Source of the DNA: Cordilura impudica
Taxonomy: Eukaryota; Arthropoda; Insecta; Diptera; Scathophagidae
Direction of reading: 5' to 3'
Assembly (NCBI GenBank): GCA_963682025.1
Contig: CAVMKG010000213.1
Coordinates: 39,931-103,930, forward strand
DNA: 64,000 bases
Shown here: positions 34,501 through 46,275 of the stretch, piece by piece
Layout of the letters: each line of letters begins with the position of its first letter
Numbering within the stretch: position 1 is the stretch's first letter
Program-made: the position numbers and the translations under genes
The notes under the pieces: model-generated
Seen by the model: the letters and a program-made list of their open reading frames with translations, nothing else
What the model was told of the DNA's origin: nothing
Databases searched by the model: none

Positions 34501-35735
34501 ATGAAAAAAAAAATGTTAAATGTTTTGGTTGGTACTGAAAGAGAAAATACATACTAAAAATATAAACATTAATTTTTATATAAATAAACTTATCGATGTA
34601 TTTGCGTTATTTGCATTATTTGCCATATTTTATTTTATAATTATTTATGCTGATAATATTCTATGTATTTGTTTTTTCTTTTTCATAAAAACTGGCATTC
34701 ACTTGGAACTGATATGTTATGATACAATATACAACATTTACTAAACACAGCAAATGAAGTTGGATCGTGTATCAGATTTTTCAGTGAAAATTACCAACAA
34801 CAATTTTACACTATTGTAAAGTGATACACGATACAAGAGATACAACGATACATTACCCATTGTGAATTGTCCAATTGTTTTTTTTATTAACAACTAGGTA
34901 TTTTAGCATTATTTGCTTTAGATGTTGGTGAATTTTTACTCCCTTTATATTAACTTGTAGTGTCTGCTTGTCGAAAAAATTTTGGATCGATTTTAACCAC
35001 TTTCCCGTGACCCAATCGATCTGAAATTTTGCAGGCAGGCTTGTGGCAATGACAGAAATGATCTAACATATTTTTTTAGTGATGCCAAAACAATGGAAAC
35101 TTTTAAATTTTTCTACCAGAGTTGATAAAAAAATGTACAAAGGGTTTGTTTTTGTTATATTATTACGATAACGACCACAAAAACAACAAGTCCAGCTATG
35201 AAAATAAATGCAACATTTAGAATAACAACAAGAATAATATAGAAATATCATGTTTTTCATTTTTTTTTTACTTTTTCAGAGATTTCCCTGGACCTGTTCC
35301 ACCGATTTTAATGATTTTTGAAGTAGAAATCTTTCATTTATTTGGTGAATCATTCTCACTAAAAATGATCACTGTAGCTGCACTATTGAGGGCGTGATCG
35401 TGACAAGAACAACATAGAAAATTATTTTTTTTTCAAGACTTTTTTAGTTCTTCATTCAAATCTCGGGCCCTAATCGACCGATTTGGACGATTTTAAATAG
35501 CAAACTTCTCAGGATGTTAGTGAATCATTTTTATGTCAACGAGTACCCTAGCTGCCGGATTGATGCCGTCATCGTGATTTCCACAGACGGACAGACGGAC
35601 ATCGCTATATCAACTCCGGTTGTTATAAGGATCACAAATATATAAATTTTATGGGGTCCAAAATTTTTTTTCTAATTATTACAAACGGAATGACAAACTT
35701 ATATATACCCTCTGCACACTGGAGTGGAGGGTATA
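31573..35735 (+). repeat. Right arm of large inverted repeat
   Basis: Starts AACAAGTAAGAGTGTTAAAT and ends ACTGGAGTGGAGGGTATA. It is the inverted partner of 23850-29391 with roughly 10% divergence by eye. It carries one insertion (33199-33774) missing from the left arm. It lacks genes. Truncated relatives occur at 38913-39782 and 58098-58190. Confidence 0.85.
33199..33774. mobile_element. PIF/Harbinger-type MITE in the right arm
   Basis: Ends CCCCCCAATCTCACATCACA and its inverse (about 22 bp, one or two mismatches). TAA duplication at 33196-33198 and 33775-33777. The left arm has the empty site GACATGTTAACTTTTTG near 25793-25809. It has no ORF. Confidence 0.82.
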
Positions 35736-35815
35736 ACAACTCTACAACAGCAACAATGACAGTCATATGTTTTTCAAATAGGAAAAAACTGTTTATGTGT
35801 TAGTTTCGGTCATTC

Positions 35816-36599
35816 CCCAGTATGCATTGAAATATTATTTCTCCAATGTTGGAGAAAAGTTAAGTTCTTAAATTGATGTCAAATGTAATTCTCAACTTGG
35901 GTTGAACAATTTTTCTCCTTGTTTGCTTTCAACTTGACATCAAGTTGAGACTTAACATTTTTTCCAATCTTTGAGAAACATTTTTACTCTCAATTGGATA
36001 TCCAACACTTTTCTCCACTTGAGACCAAACATTTTTTCAACTTGAATACGATTTGTGTTAAGTCTGAGATATTATTTAAATATGTCATAAATAATAAATT
36101 AAATTAAAAAATGCCAAAAAAAGTACAAATAAATCATTGATATATTTTTAATTATTTCTGCTTTTTGACGAATTTTTCAAAAAATGTACAACTAATTAAT
36201 TCATTTATTTTTAATTCTAGATTTTAAAAAATGTACATAATATGTACATTTAATGTTAAATATGTACATAGTAATGTTAAATATATAATGAAATTAAATT
36301 GAAACATTAAAAAAAGTACATTGTTTTCATTTCTAAAATTAGTATAATATTTTTTAATATGGCAATTCCGTACCTTCCATTTGATACCGATTGGAAATAT
36401 TTCTTTGCTATCAAGTTGAGAATCACAAATTTCTCAATTTGATAACTATGAAAATCGCCATATAAAAAATGTGCCTTTTAAGTTGAGAAGACTATATTCG
36501 AACTATTGAGGGCATTTGAGAATTAACGTTGGAGATTTGAAAAATGTATTTGATCTCAAATGCACCTCAAGTTGATAGCAAACAAAAATGTTTATTGGG
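35816..36599. mobile_element. Putative MITE rich in CAACTTGA/TTGAGAA motifs
   Basis: Weak inverted ends CCCAGTATGCATT / AATGTTTATTGGG. Many copies of TTGAGAA and CAACTTGA in both orientations fill the two flanks. No clear target duplication. Confidence 0.4.
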
Positions 36600-36865
36600 A
36601 CATTTATTGTAGGGTCGTTTGCACACACACAAAAAATAGAAAATAAATTGTCAATAAGCAAAGCAAGTGGCTTCGAAATTCGATGATGCCAGTTAATCAT
36701 TTTTTGTTCACGCGGAATTTATAATTGGAGGAATTTTTTTCTCGAGAAATGTATTTTCCGTGAGAAAGAAATTCCTTGAGAATATTCATAATTGGGATGA
36801 ATAACTTTTAATTGGAACTTTTTAGTCAGAATAAATCATAATTCTAGTTAGATATTGGTTAATAT

Positions 36866-37411
36866 TTAATTAGAAAAAATATTGTGGTGGCATCTACGTA
36901 ATTATTGAGGCAGTCACGGAAAAATTAAATGCAAGTCTGTTTTTTTAATATAACAAAAATGGATTTTCCCTTTAACAAAATATGGCAGAATTCTTTATAA
37001 ATGAAATGCAAAATGGAAAATCAATTTTGTGCTAATTCTTAACAAAATTAATAAAATATATATATGTATTATTATATTTATTAATATTTGTAATTTTATT
37101 TGACACAATTTCACACACAGTTTTACAGATCAACTGTTTTAATTAGAAAAAATATTGTGGTGCCATCTACGCAATTATTGAGGCAGTCACGGAAAAATTA
37201 AATGCAAGTCTGTTTTTTTTAATATAACAAAAATGGATTTTCCCTTTAACAATATATGGCAGAATTCTTTATAAATGAAATGCAAAATGGAAAATCAATT
37301 TTGTGCTAATTCTTAACAAAATTAATAATATATATATATATATATATGTATTATTATATTTATTAATATTTGTAATTTTATTTGACACAATTTCACACAC
37401 AGTTTTACAGA
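36866..37411. repeat. Tandem duplication, 273-bp unit x2
   Basis: Copies start at 36866 and 37139 (TTAATTAGAAAAAATATTG) and are nearly identical, with a longer TA run in the second. The unit resembles part of the inverted-repeat arms (ATGGC..GCCATCTAC and TTTTCCC..AACAAAATA). Confidence 0.92.
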
Positions 37412-38431
37412 TCAACTGTTTTCAACTGATTTAGAAGTTTTCTGTTTTTGAAACAGTAGTGCCAATTTGTAACATTTTGTGATGTAATGAAAATCGCAGA
37501 ATAATAAGTTAATACACAATAAAAAATATTAAATTTTTAAGTTTTATATACATATTGCAATAAAAAAAACTTTGGTAAATTTACATTGAAGATGGTCAGA
37601 AATGAATGAGAAAAAATATATAGACATTTTTAGAAAAGCACATTTAATGTTAAACTTTATGCACAAAATATATGGGTTTTTGTTGTTTCGAATTTAACTG
37701 TGGCTCTAAGTGAAAAGTTTTAGACCGATCGTATATTACATCTTGAGGATCCTCACCTAATATTTTCAAATATTTTAAATTCTTTTTAACTCATTTAACC
37801 TCATTACGCAAAAATAAAACAGTAAATATGGAAAATCCACGCACCTCAAAAAATTGTTTTCTATGAAATAAATTAAAGACATTTCATATTATACAATTTT
37901 CTTTCAAAAATGTATCAATTATTGCAAATTTGAAATTTGACATATAGTATTTGTACATATATTTGTATAGATTTCGCAGTATGAAAAGAACTATTATTTC
38001 TATATTTAGAATATATGTAAGTATTGCTCGCAAAAAAATGCAACATCATAAATGAAACACATAGACGACTGCTGGCAGCAGCATTTGTAGTCGTATAGTC
38101 AGCTACTTGATTTTTCTGAATACGACAGCAACATATAATACAAATGCATTTTTATTTAAATATACAATTACTTTTACTTATTTAAAATGCATTAGTACAA
38201 CGTAAAAATAAATAAATTAGTTTAACGCCTTTTGATTATTAATGGAATTATAGCCTTTCATTTTGCCATTTTTTTTTTTAAACAAAATAAAATATTTCAT
38301 AGCACTAACTTCTTTTACATATTTTGTTATATTGTCAACACTATTTTTGTTTTGTAGCCAACAAAACACACTTGCAGTTTTTTTTTCTATTTGAAGAACA
38401 TATGACTGCCATTGTTGATGTTGTAGAGTTG

Positions 38432-38912
38432 TTTTTTTTTTTTTGATTTTGTTTCGTTAACTCTTTTGTATTAAAGCACCTCCAATATATGTATCCATTT
38501 TAGTTTGCAAATTCAGTATATTTATAATTTATTACTTACAGCAAAAAATAATAGAAACAATTTTATCAGTTATGCTTACGAAACTATATAAATAGACTTG
38601 AAGTTGGCTGCAAAAGCAGTAGCCTGTGTAAAGAACAAGTTAGCGACATGTAACTGTTACGTAACGTGTCAGCCTTTTTTTCACATGAAAAGTATTGGGA
38701 CGTTCCGGTTACGTTCGGTAACTGTTTTAAATGATTTTCATGTAAAAAAAAACAACTGACTCATTACGGTTACGGTTAGAAAACATTGACCTTTTATATG
38801 TATTATAATGCTATGAATGCATTTATCTTTATTTTATTTATATATTCTTTTTTTTTTGTATTATATATTATTTTTTTTTATTATTATTACTATTTCATTT
38901 AATTATTTTTTT
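38432..38912. other. AT-rich spacer without recognisable gene
   Basis: T-rich; includes loosely repeated GTAACTGTTACGTAACGTG and CGGTTACG motifs around 38650-38780. Confidence 0.3.
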
Positions 38913-39782
38913 CTTTAAATAAATTAATACATAAAAATTTGTTTTTTAAATTATTGGTGAACTTTTACTCCCTTTATTTACTGCCTTTATATTAACTGGT
39001 AGTGTCTGCTTGACGACAAAATTTTGGATCGATTTTTAGCCCCTTTCCCGTGAGCCAATCGATCTGAAATTCTGCATGCAGGCTCGTGGCAATGACAGAA
39101 ATGATCTAACAAATTTTTTTAGTGATGCCAAAACAATGGAAACTTTTAAAATTTTCTACCAGAGTTCACAAAAAAATTTACAAAGGGTTTGTTTTTATTA
39201 TATTATTACCACAACGACCACAAAAACAACAAGTCCAGCTATGACAACAATGCAACATTTAGAATAACAACAGGAACAATATGGAAACATCATGTTTTTC
39301 ATTTTTTTTTAATTTTTCATAGATTTACCTGGACCTGTTCCACCGATTTTAATGATTTTTGAAGTAGAAATCTTCCCATGAATTTGGTAAATCATTCTCA
39401 CTAAAAATTATCACCCTAGCTATCCTATTGAGGGCGTGATTGTGACAAGAACAATATAGAAAATTATATTTTTTCAAGACTTTTTTTAGTTCTTCATTCA
39501 AATCTCAGGCCCTAATTGACCGATTTGGACGATTTTAAATAGCAAACTTTTCAGGATGTTAATGAATCATTTTTTATGCCAACGAGCACCCTAGCTGCCC
39601 GATTGATGCCGTCATCGTGATTTCCACAGACGGACAGACGGACAGACGGACATCGCTATATCAACTCCGGTTGTTATAAGGATCACAAATATATATATTT
39701 TATGGGGCCCAAATTTTTTTTTCTAATTATTACAAACGGAATGACAAACTTATATATACCCTCTGCACACTGGAGTGGAGGG
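38913..39782 (+). repeat. Truncated third copy of the inverted-repeat arm sequence
   Basis: Matches the right arm from CTTTAAATAAATTAATACAT, then skips about 680 bp and rejoins at TTGGTGAAYTTTTACTCCCT. It continues to the same ACTGGAGTGGAGGGTATA end. It includes the CGGACAGACGGACAGACGG microsatellite. Confidence 0.85.
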
Positions 39783-40382
39783 TATAAAAATATATAACCT
39801 TTTTTAACAATAAATTTTTTTAAATTCACAAATTAAATCAGCTGTTGTTTACATTTAGAGGTTATGTCATACGGAAATGCATATGCACGTGTGATAGCAA
39901 AAATTATGAATAGTATGTAAAAGACAATTCTAACAGACATGAGGAATTTCATATGGATAAAAAAAAGTGGCAGTACATATGTAAAAAATACTTCGTGTAA
40001 TAGCACCTTTATGCATAAAATTTTGAAGTCTTATGTTTTCAGTGCATGTACTGTTATTTTATTTCTTTGTTTGATGGTTTTATTGCTATTAAATATGTAA
40101 TACATATTATGTATAGATCAAATATTGAAAGTAATACACAAAAACTTACACGTTGTTTTTCTCTTATTTTTCAATGTTTTCTTATTTTCACTGTTTTTAA
40201 ATAACACACTTAAGAACATTTCGCTATCACTTGAAAAATAACAATGACAAACATAAGTTAAAAAACGAAATTATGTTATTTTAAAATCCGTAATTGAATA
40301 AGCACTGCTTATTAAGTATGTTTTGATTTTTTTTAAATTTGCGTGATGCAGCAATAAAATTATTGAAAAAATGTTATTCATT
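39783..40382. other. AT-rich spacer
   Basis: No gene. It carries TCGTGTAATAGCACCTT at 39993-40009 and, at 40346-40382, the first part of the 267-bp tandem unit that continues at 43156. Confidence 0.4.
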
Positions 40383-40632
40383 TGTAACGACACGTTTCCG
40401 CTTTATGCTGGGGCATAACTCAGCGTGCCCAGGATTCGTTACACTAATTTATTATCGACGGAAAAGAGAAATAAATGAAACACAACACCACTTTATTATT
40501 TTACTTAATTCACTAATGGATATTTATTTATTTTTTTGTTTTGTACCCGCGTGAGCCGTTCGCTTGCAACTTGCCAAAGTATACCGTACTCGTATCTTAC
40601 CGATGCTCTCGTGAGGCGTCGGGTTGACGTGG

Positions 40633-41081
40633 CCGAGAGTGGAAACCCGTTCTCTCGGTTAGTCGGACGGTGTGGTCGGTTGACGTGGCCAAGAGTGGAG
40701 ACTCGTTCTCTTGGTTGGTCAGTTGGGCCCAGTCGAGAGTGGAGACCCGTTCTCCCGATAGGCCGTAGTGGTATGGTCAGTTGGCTTAGTCAAGAGTGGA
40801 GACCTGTTCTCTTGATAGGCCGCAGTCGGGCGTAGCCGAGAGTGGAGACCCGTTCTCTCGGTAGGCCGCAGTGGTACGGTCGGTTGGCTTAGCCAAGAGT
40901 GGAGACCCGTTCTCTTGGTAGGCCGCTGTGGGATGGTCGTTTGACTGAGCCAAGAGTGGAGACCCGTTCTCTTGGTTGGTCAGTCGGGAGTAGCCGAGAG
41001 TGGAGACCCGTTCTACCAGTAGGCCGCAGTGGTACGGTCGGTTGACTTAACCAAGAGTGCAGACCCAATTTCTTCAGTTTA
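40633..41081 (+). repeat. GC-rich minisatellite of hairpin units in the solo LTR
   Basis: Nine units start at 40633, 40689, 40733, 40790, 40836, 40893, 40950, 40994 and 41051, with spacing mostly alternating near 57 and 45 bp. Each has a 7-base arm, TGGAGACCCGTT loop and partner arm. Arms pair as CCGAGAG/CTCTCGG, CCAAGAG/CTCTTGG or TCAAGAG/CTCTTGA. The third unit has one mispair and the last two are broken. Confidence 0.9.
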
Positions 41082-41116
41082 ATACGACCTTACCTCACAG
41101 CCGGTCGCTGGCTAAC

Positions 41117-42691
41117 CAGTGTTGCCATAATTTGAAATTGAAAAGATGCTAAATTGCAAAAAAAAAAGATACTAAAACGTACTGGAGTCAAAATAAAAGA
41201 TGCTAAATTTTTTTTTAATTCCATTACATTTTGATTGAAAAATTAAGTACTTATTAATTAATTCTTTGGTTTTTAAATGGAAAAATGAATATAAAACATA
41301 AGTTTCGATTTATATTTTTAAAATTTTAAATAAAATTATTTTGATTAAATATTTTAAATTAAATATTTTTAATTTTAGAGAGACTTTTTTTAATTTCAAA
41401 TATAACAGAATTTACATTATCAAAAGATACGAGTATATCTATAATATTAATAGGCTAGGCGATTTCTTGTGACCGATGTTTTGTTTTACCGTTTTATCCC
41501 GATTTTCGTCAAACGTATATTATTTGAAAGGTACTTCTTTTTAGCCGGATTGCAGATTTACAGATTTTTAAATTTTTTCCTTTATTTTGAGTAAACTGCA
41601 TTTAAATTTGCTACTAACACATACATAAAATTAAATTATACAATTCTAAGTGTGTGTTTATTAAATTTGTTAATGTGTTTGTAATAAAAATGAATTTTTT
41701 TTGTGTTGATTTGCGAATTGGCTATAATTGATAAGCATACATTTAGGGTCTTTATTTAATGAAAAAATAAAATTTCCTAGAATTTGCACTCGAATTTCGA
41801 GGGCTGGAATCTGCTAGTTACAATAATTGGTTTATGAAAACTAATATTTCTGTGATGTCTTCATCTTCAAGTTCTTCTTGGCTCTGATATTTTTCAGACG
41901 ATCGACTTTCAACGACATCGCTCGGCATATTGTAAGTGTAACAGCACCCATTTTTCAATTTCAAACCTTCTTCTATACGTATTACAGAACATAGCAACTC
42001 GGATTTTATTCTGTTGCAAAGTTTGCTTTTAACTAAAGTCATTAAATTAAACGAACGTTCAACTCCGGCTTTTGAGAAAGACAAAACAAATAAAGACAAT
42101 ACAAATGTGGATAACTTTTTAAATGGACTTTCGCCAATAGAATTTTTGTTTACTTCAATCCATAAAGAGTTTGTATTCAGTGTTGTATCCCAATATTGTT
42201 CTGTGAGATAACTCAATTGGATTTGAATTTTTTCTGTTTCAGCTAATCTAAATTTAAACTCTTCTAATATATTGGTTATCGATTTTTTACCCGGTTAAAT
42301 GTATTTTGTATTGAAAATTTTGGAATTTTTTTTAATGCAATTATATTTTTTGGCAATCGACTTCTTAATTCATTAAAAACTGTTGTTGCTGTTTACATTC
42401 TATTTCAAAATGTTTTGTTATATATGTAGAAAGAAACGAGCAGAGTGTAAAAAGAGTAGTACACAAATTTATCGTATTACACTTTGAGAAATTTTAACAT
42501 ATCAATACCATTAAAATTAAAATTATATATTCAAAAATAATGATAAAAAATCAAAAAAAAGATGCTAAAAGCAACTTTTTATTAATAAAAGATGCTAAGT
42601 TAGCATCTAGCAACTTTTCATAAATTTTGGATGCTAAGCAACAAAAAAAGTTGCTAAATCTAGCAACTAAAATGCTAAAATGGCAACACTG
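41117..42691 (-). mobile_element. hAT element nested in the solo LTR
   Basis: Ends CAGTGTTGCCAT and ATGGCAACACTG with perfect 8-bp duplications TGGCTAAC (41109-41116 and 42692-42699). It is internally deleted: only the C-terminal dimerisation part of the transposase remains. Flanks are rich in GATGCTAAA/TAGCATC motifs, likely subterminal repeats. Confidence 0.92.
41818..42216 (-). pseudogene. hAT transposase C-terminal fragment
   Basis: A 132-codon minus ORF. Its middle, FVLSLFVLSFSKAGVERSF, followed by VKSKLCNRIKSELLCSVIRI, is the hAT C-terminal dimerisation domain (usual pattern LSIPxSNAxVERxFS). The BED zinc finger, the RNase H-like catalytic domain with the first two acids, and the insertion domain are absent. 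Normal proteins are about 600 residues. The acidic tail is not family-specific. It lies between the element's 8-bp-duplicated ends and would be transcribed towards the left end. Non-functional alone. Confidence 0.8.
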
Positions 42692-43155
42692 TGGCTAACT
42701 GATCATTTTTCACCAGTGCACTGCCTTTTATACTAATCGCTGTCTGTACGCGACACATCAATTACAGACTGCAGCTATAGCTAACATGTGCAGGTAACAT
42801 TTGGTGAGTACGTCGTATGTTAACTTAGAAGCTATGTTAAATAAATACATTATAATTGAAAGTGATGTTATAGAAATATCGCTATAGTCATTATGGTAAC
42901 ATTAAAATTGCCTGAATGTTAAAATAAATAAAAGCTTTTACTGGTTATGATTGTAACTTAAAGTGAGACAACAAACTAAACAAGTGAGTTAAATATACAT
43001 ATATAAAGTACATTATAGTTTAAATTCATTTTCTCTTTACATGTTCTTTTTTTCTAATACAAATTAGGGCGGAGAGCCAAATATAATAAAATTCAATTCA
43101 ATCGTATTGTATGTTGACGTAAAAACGAGTTTACGACTTTTACTCGTCACACATT

Positions 43156-43640
43156 CTTAAGGGGGAAATCCCAAACAAATTTTTAGAAAGAAAAATCAAT
43201 TGTGTAAAATGTACCTGGTTCATTTGACTTTTTAAAAGTGGACATAATTCTGAAAAGTCTTGTATATACCTGAACTATTTCGCTTGTTAAATTATTCAAT
43301 AGGTGCATCGCGTATGATGTAAATTAAACCGCATTTGGTTACTGTACCAAATAAACATCCTTTTAATTTTTTCAAAATTTGCCTAATGCAGCAATAAAAT
43401 TATTGAAAAAATGTTATTCATTCTTAAGGGGAAATCCCTAACGAATTTTAAGAAAAATTAATTGTTAAAATATACCTGATCCATTTGATTTTTTAAAATT
43501 GGTCATAATTCTGAAAAGACTTGTATATACCTGAACTATTTCATTAGTTAAATTATTCAATATGTGCATCGCTTATGATGTAAATTAAACCGCATTTGGT
43601 TACTATACCAAATAAACATCCTTTTATGTTAAAAAATTTG
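43156..43640. repeat. Tandem 267-bp repeat, first unit split by the solo LTR
   Basis: CTTAAGGGG(G)AAATCCC at 43156 and 43423, and GCAGCAATAAAATTATTG at 40349 and 43389, define the period. The two units are about 90% alike. The stretch to 44496 has CGTGACTATGCGTGACT motifs around 43735-43870, CAGACAGACAGACAGG at 43953 and no gene. Confidence 0.85.
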
Positions 43641-44782
43641 ACTGAAAAACTTTCCAACGATATTTTTGAAAATATATAAATAACTACCTGTGTAATCAAC
43701 CACATGTTCTTCAGGGAAGTTGGTTTTTCATCTCTCCGTGACTGTGCGTGACTATGTCAAAGTTAATCCTTTTTCACAGCAAGTGTATGGACCAAGTTTC
43801 AGATCGATCGGATGAGGGTAAATAACTTTTAGATCACTCCGTGACTATGCGTGACTCTGCGTGACTACCCCAAAATTAATCTGTAGTCACAACAAGACTA
43901 TGGGCCAAGTTTCAGATCAATTGTATGAGGGGAATGGGGTTGCCCCATGGCAGACAGACAGACAGGTCAAAAGTCCTGATATCAGAATTCGTTTTAGAGG
44001 TATGGTTCCTTGGGCAAAGTTTTTTATTCTGATCCCTGGAATATTATTTTCCTTGTCACTTGAGCGATTTTTTTACCTCCCTACAAATCGACCCGCCCTA
44101 GTACATATGTATGTATGTTATTTTAAAATAAACAATAAATCCCTATTTGATAAGAACTTTTCCCCAAAATTTCGAGAAAAAACAATTTAAATTAAGGATT
44201 TGAGTGGGCCTCGGCGGTTCATGAAATATTAAATATGCGACTTTTTCAAGTCAAAAATATCTTTTTTCTCCCGATTTGTGTATGCAATCCTTTTAAGTCT
44301 TTACCTTAAAACTAAATTAATTCATTAAAATTTACTTTAAATAAATCATTCGTTTCCACAAAATGCAATTCTGTAATAATTATAATAAAATTGTACCCAT
44401 TTGTTTACATATTAGGTCATATATTTGTATTCTTTAACTAAATTGGTAATTACCAATGTAATAAATGATAAAAAAAAAATCATGTGAGTCCGATCACAAG
44501 TGTAGAGGCGCTTGTAGCACTTCTATTTAATTCTGGAATATATCTTAACAAATATAGGAAATTGGATTTTTAATTTTTTTAAAGTGACTTTACTCTATTG
44601 TGAATATCTACAAAATATATTTGCCTAAATTTAACTAAAGATGGATAAGGCAGTGCATGTCAAAGTTTGACATTTGTTGGACTAAATAGGTATTGGTTTT
44701 TCTATGTGTGTGTGTATAAGTTACCGCTGAATAAACGGAATTTTCCAACAGTTTCCAATTTTTTTTTGTATTGTTGAAAAGC

Positions 44783-44790
44783 TATAAAAG
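44783..44790 (+). promoter_or_regulatory. TATA box of the 5' LTR
   Basis: TATAAAAG in GCTATAAAAGGGCTTTTC; transcript start expected near 44814. The same box is at 53349-53356 in the 3' LTR. Confidence 0.75.
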
Positions 44791-44880
44791 GGCTTTTCAA
44801 GATGAAAACCGGCCTCTTTTGCTGTTATTTCATCAAGTTTTGTTTTAAGGTGTTTGCGACAAAAATTTTTTGCGGAAAAC

Positions 44881-45282
44881 GTAAGTTAACCTCAATAATT
44901 TTTTTATAAATTTTTTTATTATTTTATCATAAATTTTATTTATGATATTCAAAGAATTAATCCTTTTTATTTTCAAAGGAATTTTGGGTTATTTAGATCT
45001 ATCCTCCACTACATAATTGAGTGTGGATTAAAATAATTTAAATTACCCGAAAAATTAACCAAAAGTGAGTTGAGCTTACGCCTAAAGTATTAACCTCAAT
45101 GTTTAGTTTTTTTTAAATAATAGAGGAATTCGTATTTTCTTTCATTAGAATTATTATCGTTGGCTAGCAGCAAAAGATTTAAATCACACGTACAAGGTTT
45201 TTTTTTGGCGAAGAAAAAAAAAGGTAACACACACATGCACTTGAAAGTTCAAACCAATCCTATAACAATTCTTAAATTTCAG
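44881..45282 (+). other. Candidate intron in the LTR/leader
   Basis: AAAAC|GTAAGT donor at 44881 and TTAAATTTCAG acceptor ending 45282, about 400 nt, beginning some 65 nt after the expected start site. This would shorten the leader before gag and remove LTR sequence from the mature RNA. Splicing is inferred from consensus only. Confidence 0.4.
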
Positions 45283-46257
45283 AACCCTAAAGTACAAGAA
45301 AAAGATAAAGCCTCTGATTAAGATTTTCCTTGTCATCATCGCTTGGTTTTATGAGCGGGAGGGGTCAAGCTCATACAACCCATAATTTTTTTGTGGGAAC
45401 GGGAAACCCTCAACAGAAACCCGACAGTTCTAAATGGCATCCAATAAAATTTGATAATCAATTTTCATTTACGTGATCAACAACATAGTCATCATCAAAA
45501 TCGACACATTTAGTGAGAAAAAAATGGTATCGGAAGTGTCTGTTAAATTGTTGGGTGGAAAAGTGTTTTAATGTAAAAATTATTGGCAAAAGTGGCAAGA
45601 AAATTAAATTTTAGTCCAAAAACCGAAAATTACAAAAAAAAAAAAAGAAATTAAAAAAAAAAAAAAAAAAAAAAATAGCTTAAATATTTAAATTGTTTTC
45701 CTATGTCAAATATAATAGATTTAAACGCTCGCTTCATACTTTTACATTTTAGATTAAGTTGAACTTAGTTATGTAAATATTAAATTAATAATTGATTTAA
45801 GTTATAGATCACATTTTTTTCACTTATTAATAAAATAATTTGAAGTATGAATCTATAAAAGGTTTTTGTCTTGATTTCCTGTAATCTGTTCGGATAGGGT
45901 CATTTTTTTTGGGATCATATATAAATTTATTGGCTTTCCACTATATGATCATGGTTGGGAGGGGTATAGGGGTTTCACATCAACACACCCTAAGTTAAAT
46001 ATAGGTCATCCGTTTCCGGCTAAATTAAATGTTTTCTTTCTTTTATTTTCTATCGGTCCCAAGCACGTACAAATAAAATTCTCCAAGTATCACATCTCAT
46101 CCAGTAACTCTCAAGCGAAAGTAGCAAAGAATCCTCCCTGTTTGCCGACGAGACAGAGGCCGGAGTTAAGGTGCGTGCTGCTGCTACTATCACTTGAAAA
46201 ACAAAATTGCTAATTGGTTAGACACTGATTGTGGTTACATGCTACATAGAGAATTTT

Positions 46258-46275
46258 TGGCGCCCAACGTGGGGC
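46258..46275 (+). other. Primer binding site, tRNA-Lys type
   Basis: TGGCGCCCAACGTGGGGC, eleven bases after the LTR end. Identical to the site of retrotransposon 1. Confidence 0.93.

Larger units (their letters stand above)
35737..38431. mobile_element. Terminal-inverted-repeat element of unknown family
   Basis: About 55-bp inverted repeats: CAACTCTACAACAGCAACAA at 35737-35790 and its inverse at 38375-38431, both containing CAGTCATATGTT and CAAATAG. The interior is AT-rich with no transposase. It holds a putative MITE and a tandem duplication. No target duplication was identified. From 37430 to 38374 I see no other feature. Confidence 0.6.
40383..43151 (+). mobile_element. Solo LTR with nested hAT
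   Basis: Starts TGTAACGACACG and ends CTCGTCACA, flanked by CATT (40379-40382 and 43152-43155). It interrupts a tandem repeat unit whose intact neighbour (43390-43440) shows the empty site TTATTCATTCTTAAGG. Without the hAT insertion it is about 1.19 kb. No primer site or coding region is attached, so it is a solo LTR left by recombination. It includes TTTTATACTAATCGC (possible TATA) near 42725 and a GTGAGT donor near 42803. Confidence 0.8.
44501..46246 (+). repeat. 5' LTR of retrotransposon 2
   Basis: TGTAGAGGCGC ... ATGCTACA, 1746 bp. Contains TATAAAAG, a GTAAGT donor and an A-rich tract near 45630-45675. Confidence 0.96.

Noticed and set aside
40536..40835. 99-codon ORF over the hairpin minisatellite
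   Set aside because: Arises from GC-rich repeats; frame is not kept across units because spacing alternates.
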